From Neisseria perflava (GTDB taxonomy: Bacteria; Pseudomonadota; Gammaproteobacteria; Burkholderiales; Neisseriaceae), in the NCBI RefSeq assembly GCF_024170405.1, contig NZ_JALJYC010000002.1, forward strand, positions 62,001-126,000: 64,000 bases of DNA. The letters are read 5' to 3'. Positions 49,137-58,333 of this stretch are shown here, piece by piece (position 1 is the first letter of the stretch; every line of letters starts with the position of its first letter). A model generated the notes under the pieces. The model ran no database searches and was not told the DNA's origin. It was given only the letters and a program-made list of their open reading frames with translations. The position numbers and the translations under genes are program-made.

Positions 49137-49336
49137 AAAATTGTTGACAGTTTTTAAAACGGATTTTTGATGATTGGCATATTATTTTATAATTAAGCTA
49201 TTAAAATCATATACTATTCCAATTATAAATTAAAATTTATCATATTATCCCATTTTGAATTTATAATTTTTTCTAAAATATTGATGTAAACTTTTACTCC
49301 GGCTTGATTCAAATCCTAAAAACTGTCAACAATTTT
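49137..49336. repeat. 200-bp AT-rich element with perfect 20-bp terminal inverted repeats
   Basis: AAAATTGTTGACAGTTTTTA at 49137-49156 is the exact complement of 49317-49336. The 160 bp between are very AT-rich and contain no ORF. Each arm holds TTGACA, a perfect -35 box. It fills most of the gdhA-thyA gap (49036-49451). It may be a small mobile element or a paired promoter/operator region. Confidence 0.65.
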
Positions 49337-49451
49337 GCACACCGCCGCCCATTTCGGCGCATTTGGCCGGAGGTGCAATCCGAGGCCGTCTGAAGCGCAT
49401 AAAAATGATAGAATAGCGGCCAAGCTAAAACCATCAAGACAAGGAAACCCG

Positions 49452-50246
49452 ATGAAAGCCTATTTAGACTTAATGCGCCACGTTCTCGAACACGGCACCG
49501 ACAAATCCGACCGCACCGGCACCGGCACGCGCTCGGTGTTCGGCTACCAAATGCGCTTCGATTTGAGCGAGGGCTTTCCGCTTTTAACCACCAAAAAGCT
49601 GCACCTGCGCTCCATCATTCATGAGCTGCTGTGGTTTCTCAAAGGCGACACCAACATCAAATATCTGAAAGACAACAACGTCTCCATTTGGGACGAGTGG
49701 GCCGATGAAAACGGCGACCTCGGCCCGGTGTACGGCTACCAATGGCGCAGCTGGCCCGCACCCGACGGCCGCCACATCGACCAAATCAGCAATCTGATTG
49801 CGCAAATCAAAAACAATCCCGATTCGCGCCGCCTGATTGTGTCGGCGTGGAATCCGGCTTTGGTGGATGAAATGGCGCTGCCGCCCTGCCACGCGCTGTT
49901 TCAGTTTTACGTGGCCGACGGCAAATTGTCGTGCCAGCTTTACCAGCGCAGCGCGGATATTTTCTTGGGTGTGCCGTTCAACATCGCCAGCTACGCGCTC
50001 TTAACCATGATGGTGGCGCAGGTATGCGGTTTGCAGGCAGGCGAATTTATCCATACCTTCGGCGACGCGCATTTGTATAACAACCATTTCGAGCAGGCCA
50101 AGCTGCAACTGACCCGCGAACCGCGCGCCTTGCCGACCATGACGCTCAATCCCGAAGTGAAAGATTTGTTTGATTTCAAATTTGAAGACTTCGAACTGAG
50201 CGGCTACGACCCGCACCCACATATCAAAGCGGCGGTATCGGTATAA
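49452..50246 (+). CDS. thyA: Thymidylate synthase
   Basis: A 264-residue enzyme that methylates dUMP with methylene-tetrahydrofolate. Signature motifs: [31 protein letters not shown] with the catalytic Cys, [20 protein letters not shown]. Length equals the E. coli enzyme. AAGGAAACCC precedes the ATG. A DUS lies in the leader near 49383. Confidence 0.97.
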   Translation: MKAYLDLMRHVLEHGTDKSDRTGTGTRSVFGYQMRFDLSEGFPLLTTKKLHLRSIIHELLWFLKGDTNIKYLKDNNVSIWDEWADENGDLGPVYGYQWRSWPAPDGRHIDQISNLIAQIKNNPDSRRLIVSAWNPALVDEMALPPCHALFQFYVADGKLSCQLYQRSADIFLGVPFNIASYALLTMMVAQVCGLQAGEFIHTFGDAHLYNNHFEQAKLQLTREPRALPTMTLNPEVKDLFDFKFEDFELSGYDPHPHIKAAVSV

Positions 50247-50258
50247 AACATATCAAAC

Positions 50259-50298
50259 AAGGCCGTCTGAAAACCAAGCGATTTTTCAGACGGCCTTT
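50259..50298. terminator. DUS terminator after thyA
   Basis: AAGGCCGTCTGAAAA and its complement, loop of about ten bases. Confidence 0.86.
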
Positions 50299-50325
50299 CC
50301 CATAAAATCAAACAGGATTATCCCC

Positions 50326-50922
50326 ATGAAAACCGAAAAACAAAAAATGCTCGACAGCGAGCTGTATGACGCCAACTACAACCCCGAATTGACTGCCGAG
50401 CGTATCGCTGCCAAAAATTTATGTTTCGACTTCAACCAGACCAAGCCGTCTGAAAGTGACAAGCAGCAGCAAATTCTGCGCAAACTGCTGGGCAAAACAC
50501 CCGCTCAGTTCTATATTACCCAACCGTTTTGGTGCGACTACGGCTACAACATCGAGCTGGGAGAAAATTTTTACGCCAACCATAATTTGGTCATTTTAGA
50601 CGGTGCCAAAGTTACCTTCGGCAATAACGTCTTCATCGCGCCCGACTGCGGCTTTTACACCGCTGGACACCCTATTGACAGCCAGCGGCGCAGTCAGGGC
50701 TTGGAATTTGCCCACCCGATTACGGTCGGCGACAACGTATGGATAGGCGGCGGCGTAAAAGTCATGCCGGGTGTGACCATAGGCAGCAATGTGGTGATTG
50801 CGGCGGGCAGCGTGGTTACCAAAAATATTCCCGACAACGTGATTGCCGGCGGCGTTCCCTGCCGCGTATTGCGCGAAGTTACCGAAAAGGATAAGGAAAA
50901 TCTGCACCGTTTTGGCGAGTAA
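50326..50922 (+). CDS. Sugar O-acetyltransferase (maltose/galactoside type)
   Basis: A 198-residue left-handed beta-helix enzyme. The N-terminal Mac domain (KMLDSELYDANYNPEL) and hexapeptide repeats (ITVGDNVWIGGGVKVMPGVTIGSNVVIAAGSVV) with catalytic His in YTAGHPID are those of Maa/LacA. It transfers acetyl from acetyl-CoA to sugars; the physiological substrate in Neisseria is unclear. Confidence 0.92.
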   Translation: MKTEKQKMLDSELYDANYNPELTAERIAAKNLCFDFNQTKPSESDKQQQILRKLLGKTPAQFYITQPFWCDYGYNIELGENFYANHNLVILDGAKVTFGNNVFIAPDCGFYTAGHPIDSQRRSQGLEFAHPITVGDNVWIGGGVKVMPGVTIGSNVVIAAGSVVTKNIPDNVIAGGVPCRVLREVTEKDKENLHRFGE

Positions 50923-50981
50923 CATCCGTCAAACATAGTGCAGCGCATATTGCCTGCTCACATCCCTTGCTGACCAAGCCC

Positions 50982-51037
50982 AAAGGCCGTCTGAAAATGA
51001 CAAATCCCAAATGATTTGTCATTTTCAGACGGCCTTT
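50982..51037. terminator. Long DUS terminator
   Basis: The DUS pair is extended inwards by complementary ATGACAAATC / GATTTGTCAT, giving a stem of more than 20 bp. Confidence 0.88.
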
Positions 51038-51068
51038 TCCCTACCCAACGCATTAAAACGAAAAGCAA

Positions 51069-51674
51069 TTATTTAAACGGGCAGCCGTCCGAGGCCAAAC
51101 ACCCGACCGTCATCGCCGTTGCCAGCGGCACCACCACCACCGCCGCACCCAAAATCACCGGCGCTCCAATCACCGTTTTCAGGCCGTCATTCAACAAATA
51201 ACCGCGCTTGGTATGGCTCAGGCGGACTTGTTCGGCTTTGCGCCAACGGTGCTTCTGCAACATTTCCGCCTTGTTTGCCAGCGTTACCACGCGCCCTTGC
51301 GCATTGAAATGAATGACACGGTATTTTTGCCCGTAGGTTTGCGTCAGCTGCTCCTCCTGATGCGGCGTCAGCTTTTCCTGAAACGCCACGCGGTAGCCGA
51401 TTTGCGCCGCCTGTTTTTCGTTGACACGGATTTCCATCGAAGTGCGCGTTTTCAGGCGTGCCAATGGCGAACGGATGAATCCGGCGAATTTGCCGATGTC
51501 CGCGCCGTCAAACTGATAATCGTACTTCTCTCCCGCCAAATAAAGCGTATTGCCGCTAATCATCGCCGCCTGTATCGTTTCCGTCTCGCTTTTGTGAACC
51601 CGATCGACGCTGCTGCATGCGCCCAACATGGCCATGCCCGCAATAACGGCGACACCATAATACTTGCTTTTCAT
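51069..51674 (-). CDS. Lipoprotein, unknown
   Basis: A 201-residue protein (MKSKYYGVAVIAGMAMLGACSS). Signal peptide with lipobox LGAC. The C-terminal part contains a hydrophobic segment (VIGAPVILGAAVVVVPLATAMTV), unusual for a lipoprotein, so it may be anchored at both ends. AAGGAGGCC precedes ATG 51674. It is downstream of lapB on the same strand. Confidence 0.82.
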   Translation of the reverse strand: MKSKYYGVAVIAGMAMLGACSSVDRVHKSETETIQAAMISGNTLYLAGEKYDYQFDGADIGKFAGFIRSPLARLKTRTSMEIRVNEKQAAQIGYRVAFQEKLTPHQEEQLTQTYGQKYRVIHFNAQGRVVTLANKAEMLQKHRWRKAEQVRLSHTKRGYLLNDGLKTVIGAPVILGAAVVVVPLATAMTVGCLASDGCPFK

Positions 51675-51741
51675 ACGGCCTCCTTGCGCTTCGCGCTGAT
51701 ACACAAAAGCCGCCGATAACGAATACCGGCGGCTTTTCCCG

Positions 51742-52914
51742 TTAGACCTCAATCTTATTCGGCGTAAAGGTTTCCCATTTGTTGCACGCCGGACAGTGCC
51801 AGAAAAAGACCTGTGATTTGAAATGGCAGTTGCGGCAGCGGTACATCACGCTTTTTTGCAACTGGCGGCCGATGACCGAACGCATCATGTCTGCATCGGC
51901 TTTCCATGTCGGATTCATGTCGCTGAGTTTCAAGCCCAATAAGCGGTACACGCCGCTCAAATCGGGTTTTTGCCGCACCAGCTCCACCGCCGTTTGCGCA
52001 GCTTCAGTTTCGCCTTTGAGCAGCAGCGATTTTTCATAAATGACATTAATCAAATCCAAATCGGGGAAGGTCTGCATATAGCCGATCAACTGGTTCAAAC
52101 CCTCTTCTTTTTTGCCCTGCGCGGCATAAGCGTCGTAGAGCTTTTCGCCGACCATGCTCAAATAAGCGTGGTTTTGCTGCTCAATGGCGCTGTATGCGTC
52201 CACCGCTGCGGCAAAATTACCCTGTTTGAACTCGATATCGCCCAAAATCATATTGGCGCGGGTACATTTTTTATTCGCTTCCAACGCTTTCTGCACATTG
52301 TAACGCGCCACGTCAAAATTGGATTTGAACAAGGCCGTTTGCGCCAATTCGCAATAAAACTGCGCGATTTCAAACTGGTAAGTCTGCTCCTCATGGCTCA
52401 ATAGTTGCGCCAATTCGATGGCTTTTTCCCAGTCGCGATCCTGCTGGTAAATGCTCATCAGGTGCTGGCGGGCTTCACGCGCCATATCGCCATCCTGTAA
52501 GCCGAGAAAAATCTGCTCGGCGCGATCGACCAAGCCTGCATTTTGGTAGTTTTCCGCCAATTCAAACAGCACGCGCTCGCGCTTTTCATTCACGGTATCG
52601 GGCGACTCCAGCAAAGCCTGGTGCATATTGATGGCTTTGTCGTTTTCCCCGCGTTGGCGGTAAAGTTTGCCCAAGGTCAGGTTCAATTCATAAGACTGCG
52701 GCTGCTGGTCAATCACTTCCGCCAACTCGCGTGCGGCGCGGCCGCTGTTACGGTCAACCAGCGCATCCAAGCTGCGGTAGAAACCGGCCGGAATGCTTTT
52801 GGCCTGTTTCAACACCGTTTTCATATCCACGCGGGCGGCAAACCAGCCCATTGCGAAAAACACCGGCAACAGGATAATCGGCAGCAAAATCATCCAAAGT
52901 TCGTTATCCATCAT
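51742..52914 (-). CDS. lapB: LPS assembly protein LapB (YciM)
   Basis: A 390-residue protein. N-terminal membrane anchor (LWMILLPIILLPVFFAMGWFAA), tetratricopeptide repeats over residues about 60-350, and a C-terminal rubredoxin-like zinc site (CRNCHF...CPACNKW). In E. coli LapB guides FtsH to LpxC and so limits LPS synthesis. It is downstream of lapA. The first two codons are both ATG, so the start may be 52911. Confidence 0.95.
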   Translation of the reverse strand: MMDNELWMILLPIILLPVFFAMGWFAARVDMKTVLKQAKSIPAGFYRSLDALVDRNSGRAARELAEVIDQQPQSYELNLTLGKLYRQRGENDKAINMHQALLESPDTVNEKRERVLFELAENYQNAGLVDRAEQIFLGLQDGDMAREARQHLMSIYQQDRDWEKAIELAQLLSHEEQTYQFEIAQFYCELAQTALFKSNFDVARYNVQKALEANKKCTRANMILGDIEFKQGNFAAAVDAYSAIEQQNHAYLSMVGEKLYDAYAAQGKKEEGLNQLIGYMQTFPDLDLINVIYEKSLLLKGETEAAQTAVELVRQKPDLSGVYRLLGLKLSDMNPTWKADADMMRSVIGRQLQKSVMYRCRNCHFKSQVFFWHCPACNKWETFTPNKIEV

Positions 52915-52928
52915 CTTCCTTTACTGTT

Positions 52929-53249
52929 TCAGGCTTTGGGCTGAGCGGCGTTATCTGCGGCAGGCGCAGGCGAGGCCGTCTGAATATCGTGTTCGCTTAC
53001 GCGGGCAGATTTTTTCACTTCCGCACGCAGGCGGCCGTTTTCGCCGCGTAGCGACAGCAAACGGCCAAACAAGGCAAACATGCCGAACACAATCCCAATC
53101 ACAAACGCGCCGAACAACACCACAATCAGCGGCAAATCCAGCAGCTGGCCGGGCAGGTAATAAAACGATACCGTTTGCGTATTGCTGACAGCCAGCAAAA
53201 GGAATATCAATAAAATCAGAATTTTAATGATATTGTAAACAATCTTCAT
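52929..53249 (-). CDS. lapA: LapA-domain membrane protein
   Basis: A 106-residue protein with two membrane helices (IIKILILLIFLLLAVSN and LPLIVVLFGAFVIGIVFGMFALF) and a cytoplasmic tail. The DUF1049 pattern NTQTVSFYYLPGQLLDLPLIV is present. GGAGAG precedes ATG 53249. It forms an operon with lapB. The ihfB gene often found upstream is not here; ilvE lies divergent instead. Confidence 0.92.
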   Translation of the reverse strand: MKIVYNIIKILILLIFLLLAVSNTQTVSFYYLPGQLLDLPLIVVLFGAFVIGIVFGMFALFGRLLSLRGENGRLRAEVKKSARVSEHDIQTASPAPAADNAAQPKA

Positions 53250-53607
53250 GATAATCTCTCCATGATATTTTGCGCAGCCGACCGCCCGCAGATACATGCG
53301 CAGCAAAGGCCGTCTGAAAATAATTCGCGCTTAGTTTAAACGATTTAAGGCTTTTAGGATAGGAAAAGCCGCACCCTCCGCCCACCGCCGCCGCGTTCGC
53401 CCGATACCGCAACGCCGTTATATTGCTGACAATTCACCCCGTTTTTCTCAACCGCTTTTCCCGCCCGACAACCGTTTGCGCCGCGCCCGCCGTTAAAAAA
53501 CCGTCAAAATCCGCCGCACCCCCCTTGCCAATCCCTTTGCTCAAGCGTATTGTTTAACCTTTTATTCTATGCAAATACTCTAATCAAAATAAGAAAGGCA
53601 ATTCATC
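53250..53607. other. Divergent intergenic region lapA-ilvE
   Basis: Contains one single DUS near 53309 and GC-rich, coding-poor DNA followed by an AT-rich stretch (53550-53590) likely to hold the ilvE promoter. No gene or RNA structure was recognised. Confidence 0.5.
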
Positions 53608-54606
53608 ATGAGCAGACCCGTTCCCGCCGTATTCGGCAGCGTATTCCACGCCGAAATGCCCGTTATCGCATTCAAAGACGGCGCATGGCAGCCTGTCGAG
53701 TGGCAAACCTCCAAAGAGCTGACCCTCGCCCCGGGTGCGCATGCGTTGCACTACGGTAGCGAATGCTTCGAAGGCCTGAAAGCCTTCCGCCAAGCCAACG
53801 GCAAAATCGTGATGTTCCGCCCCACCGCCAATATCGCGCGTATGCAGCAAAGTGCCGACATTCTCCACCTGCCGCGCCCCGAAACCGAAGCCTACCTGAA
53901 CGCTTTGGTGGAATTGGTCAAACGCGCTGCCGACGAGATCCCTGATGCGCCGGCCGCCCTGTATCTGCGCCCGACCCTGATTGGTACCGATCCGGTTATC
54001 GGCAAAGCCGGTTCGCCGTCTGAAACCGCGCTCTTGTATATTTTGGCTTCTCCCGTCGGCGATTATTTCAAATCCGGCTCGCCGGTGAAAATCTTGGTGG
54101 AAACCGAGCACATCCGCTGCGCCCCGCACATGGGTCGCGTGAAATGCGGCGGTAACTACGCCTCCGCCATGCCGTGGGTCTTGAAAGCCAAAGCCGAACA
54201 CGGCGCCAACCAAGTCTTGTTCTGCCCCAACGGTGACGTACAGGAAACCGGTGCGTCCAACTTTATCCTGATTAACGGCAACAAGCTGATCACCAAACCG
54301 CTGACCGACGAATTCCTGCACGGCGTGACCCGCGACTCCGTCTTAACCGTCGCCAAAGACTTGGGCTACACCGTGAGCGAGCGCAACTTTACCGTTGACG
54401 AGTTGAAAGCCGCCGTAGAAAACGGTGCCGAAGCCATCCTGACCGGTACTGCCGCCGTGATTTCTCCGGTAACTTCTTTCGTGATTAACGGTCAAGAAAT
54501 CGCCGTCCAAAGCCAAGAGCGCGGCAACATCCTGCGCAAAGCCATTACTGACATCCAATACGGTTTGGTTGAAGACAAACACGGCTGGTTGGTCGAAGTG
54601 TGCTGA
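53608..54606 (+). CDS. ilvE: Branched-chain amino acid aminotransferase
   Basis: A 332-residue PLP enzyme of the long BCAT subgroup. Motifs: HALHYGSECFEGLKAFR, LYLRPTLIGTD, VKCGGNYASAMPWVLKAK with the PLP Lys, and QETGASNFILI. It exchanges amino groups among Leu, Ile, Val and glutamate. AAGAAAGGCAA precedes the ATG. Confidence 0.95.
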   Translation: MSRPVPAVFGSVFHAEMPVIAFKDGAWQPVEWQTSKELTLAPGAHALHYGSECFEGLKAFRQANGKIVMFRPTANIARMQQSADILHLPRPETEAYLNALVELVKRAADEIPDAPAALYLRPTLIGTDPVIGKAGSPSETALLYILASPVGDYFKSGSPVKILVETEHIRCAPHMGRVKCGGNYASAMPWVLKAKAEHGANQVLFCPNGDVQETGASNFILINGNKLITKPLTDEFLHGVTRDSVLTVAKDLGYTVSERNFTVDELKAAVENGAEAILTGTAAVISPVTSFVINGQEIAVQSQERGNILRKAITDIQYGLVEDKHGWLVEVC

Positions 54607-54631
54607 TTATCCTGCCGATGTAAGCGGTAAC

Positions 54632-54663
54632 AAGGCCGTCTGAAAGATGTTTCAGACGGCCTT
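54632..54663. terminator. DUS terminator after ilvE
   Basis: AAGGCCGTCTGAAA and TTTCAGACGGCCTT around four bases. Confidence 0.88.
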
Positions 54664-54736
54664 GTTTCAAAGATTTACCGATTTGGCTATAATGAATACC
54701 GCCTTACCAGAATAATTTGCTTAAAGGAAACACACC

Positions 54737-54934
54737 ATGACCGCCGTCCGCGAAAATCCCGTTGTCGAAATCAGTCCCGCCGATTTGCCGCTGCACTGCT
54801 CCGGCCCGAAACATGAAACTTGGAACGGCCATCCGCGCGTTTTCCTGCCGATTCAGTCCAACGGCGACATCGAATGCCCCTACTGTGGCACTTATTATCA
54901 TTTGAACGGCGAAATCCCGCACCACCATTACTGA
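54737..54934 (+). CDS. CHCC zinc-finger protein
   Basis: A 65-residue protein of the zf-CHCC family related to mitochondrial NDUFS6. LHCSGP...HPRVFLPIQ...ECPYCGTYYHL shows Cys, His, Cys, Cys ligands. AAAGGAAACACACC precedes the ATG. Role in respiratory assembly is only inferred from the family. Confidence 0.9.
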   Translation: MTAVRENPVVEISPADLPLHCSGPKHETWNGHPRVFLPIQSNGDIECPYCGTYYHLNGEIPHHHY

Positions 54935-54946
54935 TTCCTAACCGCC

Positions 54947-55297
54947 ATGCTGAAGTCTGCCCCTTTCCTACTGCTTGCCCTACTCTGCACCGCTTGCGGC
55001 TCCTATAAGGCCGTGCGCCCGGAAGCGCCCGTGCCGACCGTAGCCGAAGCGCAAAACTATTCCGTCCGCTACAAAGCCGCTGACGGGCAAACGGTAACGG
55101 CGGTTTATCTCAACAGCCACAGCCCGCTGGAAATGGAGCTGCACCAAGGCAACACCGTGGAAACGCTCAAGCAGTCCGCCACTTGGACGAAAGGCGTGGA
55201 ATACAGCAATTTCAGTACCAAATGGAACGTGCAGGAAGGCTCCGCCACCCTGACGCGCGGCCAGAAAACCGTGGTCTTTACAGAAATTGTGGAATAG
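54947..55297 (+). CDS. MliC-like lipoprotein (lysozyme inhibitor family)
   Basis: A 116-residue lipoprotein with lipobox LCTAC. The beta-barrel pattern VRYKAADGQTVTAVYL, ATWTKGVEYSNFSTKWNVQEGSATLTRG is that of MliC/PliC-type inhibitors of C-type lysozyme. In meningococci a member of this family (ACP) also acts in adhesion. Starts 12 bases after the zinc-finger gene. Confidence 0.78.
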   Translation: MLKSAPFLLLALLCTACGSYKAVRPEAPVPTVAEAQNYSVRYKAADGQTVTAVYLNSHSPLEMELHQGNTVETLKQSATWTKGVEYSNFSTKWNVQEGSATLTRGQKTVVFTEIVE

Positions 55298-55315
55298 CAT
55301 TCTGTTATTTTAATC

Positions 55316-55363
55316 AAAAGGCCGTCTGAAACCCGTTGCTTTGGTGTCAGACGGCCTTTTATA
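55316..55363. terminator. DUS terminator between convergent genes
   Basis: AAAAGGCCGTCTGAAAC and GTCAGACGGCCTTTT, serving the lipoprotein gene and uppP. Confidence 0.86.
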
Positions 55364-55374
55364 GTGCAGCGGTA

Positions 55375-56199
55375 TTATTCCGCCCAGTTGACCCAGCCCA
55401 TCGCCCATGTCAGCAAAATCAGGCCGCCGAACACGATACGGTAATAGGCAAACGGCACATAGTTTTTGCTTGCCACAAATTTCAGCAGCGCCTTGACCGC
55501 CAGCAAACCGGCGCAGAATGCGGCAATAAAACCCACCGCAATCAAGCCGATGTCTTCCAGCGTAAACAGCTTGTAATGTTTCACCACATCATAGCCTGTC
55601 GCTGCAATCATCATCGGCACGGCAAGGAAGAAGGAAAATTCAGTCGCGACTTTACGCTCCAAACCCCACAACATACCGCCCATGATGGTACTGCCCGAAC
55701 GCGAAGTACCCGGCACCAAGGCGCAGATTTGCGCGCAGCCGACCACAAAGGCATCAATCGGGCGCATATCATCGACTTTGGTCACTTTCGGCGTTCTATT
55801 TTCCTGGCGTTTTTCTACCCACAGGATAAAGAAACCGCCCAACACCAGCATGGTAGCCACGGTAATCGGGTTAAACAGATACAGCTTAATTTGCTTGCTG
55901 AACAGCAAACCGACCACCGCCGCCGGCACAAACGCCACCGCCAGATTCAACACAAACCGGTTGGCCGTGCGGTCGCGCCCCAAGCCGCCGATGATGTGCG
56001 CAAAGCGCTGGCGGTATTCAAAAATCACCGCCAATACCGCGCCTAATTGAATGGCAATTTCAAATACTTTGCCGTTGCTGTGGAAATTCAGCAAATCGCC
56101 GAACACAATCAAGTGGCCTGTACTCGAAATCGGCAGGAATTCGGTCAAACCTTCGACTATGCCCAAAATCAGGGCTTTTACAAACAATAAAATATCCAT
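55375..56199 (-). CDS. uppP: Undecaprenyl-diphosphatase UppP (BacA)
   Basis: A 274-residue integral membrane enzyme that recycles the lipid carrier for peptidoglycan. Signature motifs [14 protein letters not shown] near residue 14 and [12 protein letters not shown] near residue 160 hold the catalytic residues. Start at 56199 ([13 protein letters not shown]); the earlier in-frame ATG would include a DUS. Confers basal bacitracin tolerance in the family. Confidence 0.96.
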   Translation of the reverse strand: MDILLFVKALILGIVEGLTEFLPISSTGHLIVFGDLLNFHSNGKVFEIAIQLGAVLAVIFEYRQRFAHIIGGLGRDRTANRFVLNLAVAFVPAAVVGLLFSKQIKLYLFNPITVATMLVLGGFFILWVEKRQENRTPKVTKVDDMRPIDAFVVGCAQICALVPGTSRSGSTIMGGMLWGLERKVATEFSFFLAVPMMIAATGYDVVKHYKLFTLEDIGLIAVGFIAAFCAGLLAVKALLKFVASKNYVPFAYYRIVFGGLILLTWAMGWVNWAE

Positions 56200-56452
56200 T
56201 ACATCTCTTTCAGACGGCCTTGATAACGGCCGGTTCAAACAAAGCAGGCAGCACCTGATGCGCCCCTAAACAAACGATATCCCGCATCATGAAACGGATT
56301 AAAACCTACCGCTTTTCGGTTTGGTTTCATTTCACCATGCAGCGCATATCGCCATACAGTTTACCCGGGCATGATTATATGAAACTTAAAAAATTCAAGC
56401 AGCCGTTACCGGCTGCCCGTTATTAATTTTGCGCTTATCGGTAGTCTGCGGG

Positions 56453-57094
56453 TCAGCGTCGGGCGGATTTTCCCGCGCCGCGCTCGCTTCTCACCTTAGC
56501 AATCAATTCGTCAATGGTCTTCATCCCGACCTCATAGCCGTTGTCGAATTTGACCTGATATTTGCCGCCGACAATGACCGTCGGCGTATTTTCAATGCGG
56601 TAGGTTTCCGTCAGCGTCTGCATTTTCTTGGCCTGCGCCGCGCTCACCGGCGAGTCGTAAGCCGCAATCAGCTTGGCGCCGTCAAATCCGCGCTGCGCCG
56701 CCGCCCATTGCTTGAAGGTGGCGCTGTCGGCCAAATTGATTTTCTGCTCGTAAACCGCTTTGAACACCGCCGGATTTGCCTGATGTTTCAAACCCGAGCT
56801 GTTAACCGCAGCGGCCACGCGCGCCAAGCCGAGCATTTCCGGCTGCCACACCACATGCTCGGTACGCAGATAAGTATCCGGCGCAAAGGTTTTGCTGTGC
56901 GCCAGCAAAACCGGATCGAGATGGTAGCAATGGACGCAGAAGTAGCCGAAAAATTCCAACACTTCCACTTTACCGCTTTGCAGCTGCGGCACCGGTTGCG
57001 CCAAAACCGTATAGTCTTTGCCCACCATTGCCGCCTGCGCTGCCGTCATGCCCAATAAGGCAACGGCGGCAGCGAATAATGCTTTCATCTTCAT
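56453..57094 (-). CDS. dsbA: Thiol:disulfide interchange protein DsbA
   Basis: A 213-residue periplasmic oxidase. Signal peptide (MKMKALFAAAVALLGMTAAQA), active site FFGYFCVHCYHLDP with CxxC = CVHC, and cis-Pro motif NTPTVIVGG. The CVHC site is known in neisserial DsbA paralogs. It follows the SPOR gene by 15 bases and is probably cotranscribed. Confidence 0.93.
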   Translation of the reverse strand: MKMKALFAAAVALLGMTAAQAAMVGKDYTVLAQPVPQLQSGKVEVLEFFGYFCVHCYHLDPVLLAHSKTFAPDTYLRTEHVVWQPEMLGLARVAAAVNSSGLKHQANPAVFKAVYEQKINLADSATFKQWAAAQRGFDGAKLIAAYDSPVSAAQAKKMQTLTETYRIENTPTVIVGGKYQVKFDNGYEVGMKTIDELIAKVRSERGAGKSARR

Positions 57095-57109
57095 CAGGAT
57101 TCATCCGTT

Positions 57110-58168
57110 TTACTGTGCCGCACGGGTAAAGCTGCTGACGCCGTTTTTCTGCAAGGTCTGCTGCACGCGTTTGGCCGCATCCTGTCCCATCACGCCGCTT
57201 TGTACGCGGTACACGTTTTTGCCGTTGGCGGTGCTGGATACCACACTGGATTGCACGCCCATCATCGCCAGTTTCGCACGCTGCGCGTCCGCACTGTCTC
57301 GGTCGGCGTATGAACCCATCTGCACGATAACTTTCTTACCTTTAGCGCCCTCTTTCACATTAGCTTTGGCGGCGTCGGCTTTACGGCCGTCTGAAGATTT
57401 GGCAGAAGCGGCTTTTTTCTCGGCCGGTTTTTCGGCGGCTTTGCGTTTCGCCTCTTCATTGGCCGCTTTACGGGCTTTTTCGATGTTGCCGCTGTCGAGG
57501 ATTTGCTCAGGCGTCGGTTTGGCCGGTTTTTTCGTGGCTTGCGCTTTAGCTTTCTGCTCGGCAGCTTTTTTCTCAGCAGCCTTTTTCTCGGCCAATTTAC
57601 GCTCGGCACGGGCTTTTTGTTTTTCGCTCAATTCGGCTGCGGCCTTTTTGTCGGCAGCCGCTTTGTCGGCTTTGGCTTTGTCGGCGCGTTTTTTCGCCAA
57701 CTCAGCTTTCAGTTCGGCTTGGCGTTGTTTTTTGGCAGCCGCTTCTTTTTCCGCCGTCAGTTTGGCTGCGGCAGCAGCTTCGGCGGCTGATTGCTCTTCC
57801 TCAGCTTCTTGCGCACGCTTGGCTTCTTCGGCTTCACGCTCCTCCGCCGCACGCTGTTGCGCTTCTTTTTCACGCGCAGCTTGGGCAGCAGCCTCGGAAG
57901 CGGCTTTTTCTTTCTCTTCAATCAAATCGCGCAAAGGATCGTCTTGCGTACTGGCCGGTACAGGCTGCGGCTCGGGCGCCGGTTTGGACGGCTCCTGCGG
58001 TTTCAACACTTCAGGTTTCTCCGACGGCTGGGTGCGCTGGCGGTCTTTAAACACGTTTTGATTGCTTTCGCTTAGGAAAAACAAAATCCCGACAATCACC
58101 GCCGTTGCCAGCAGCAGACCGGCCAAAAAGCCGGACAGACCCTTACCATGTTGTGTTTGCTTATTCAT
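57110..58168 (-). CDS. SPOR-domain cell-division-associated protein (FtsN-like)
   Basis: A 352-residue protein. Short cytoplasmic N-terminus, one membrane helix (GFLAGLLLATAVIVGILFFL), a long Ala/Lys/Glu-rich segment with low complexity (residues about 95-270), and a C-terminal SPOR domain (KVIVQMGSYADRDSADAQRAKL...NVYRVQSGVM) that binds denuded septal peptidoglycan. Function at division is inferred from FtsN. Confidence 0.9.
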   Translation of the reverse strand: MNKQTQHGKGLSGFLAGLLLATAVIVGILFFLSESNQNVFKDRQRTQPSEKPEVLKPQEPSKPAPEPQPVPASTQDDPLRDLIEEKEKAASEAAAQAAREKEAQQRAAEEREAEEAKRAQEAEEEQSAAEAAAAAKLTAEKEAAAKKQRQAELKAELAKKRADKAKADKAAADKKAAAELSEKQKARAERKLAEKKAAEKKAAEQKAKAQATKKPAKPTPEQILDSGNIEKARKAANEEAKRKAAEKPAEKKAASAKSSDGRKADAAKANVKEGAKGKKVIVQMGSYADRDSADAQRAKLAMMGVQSSVVSSTANGKNVYRVQSGVMGQDAAKRVQQTLQKNGVSSFTRAAQ

Positions 58169-58333
58169 ACCATAACCTTAACTATTTTCAGACGGCATCG
58201 GGCGCTACCACTGCCGTGTCTCCAAAGCGCACATTCTATCAATATCTGCTATGTTCGGCAAAACCGCGCCGACGGTTTACATTCTTTTTACGCCGCACGC
58301 AACGCCATAAGGCAGAGGCCGTCTAAAAACGCC

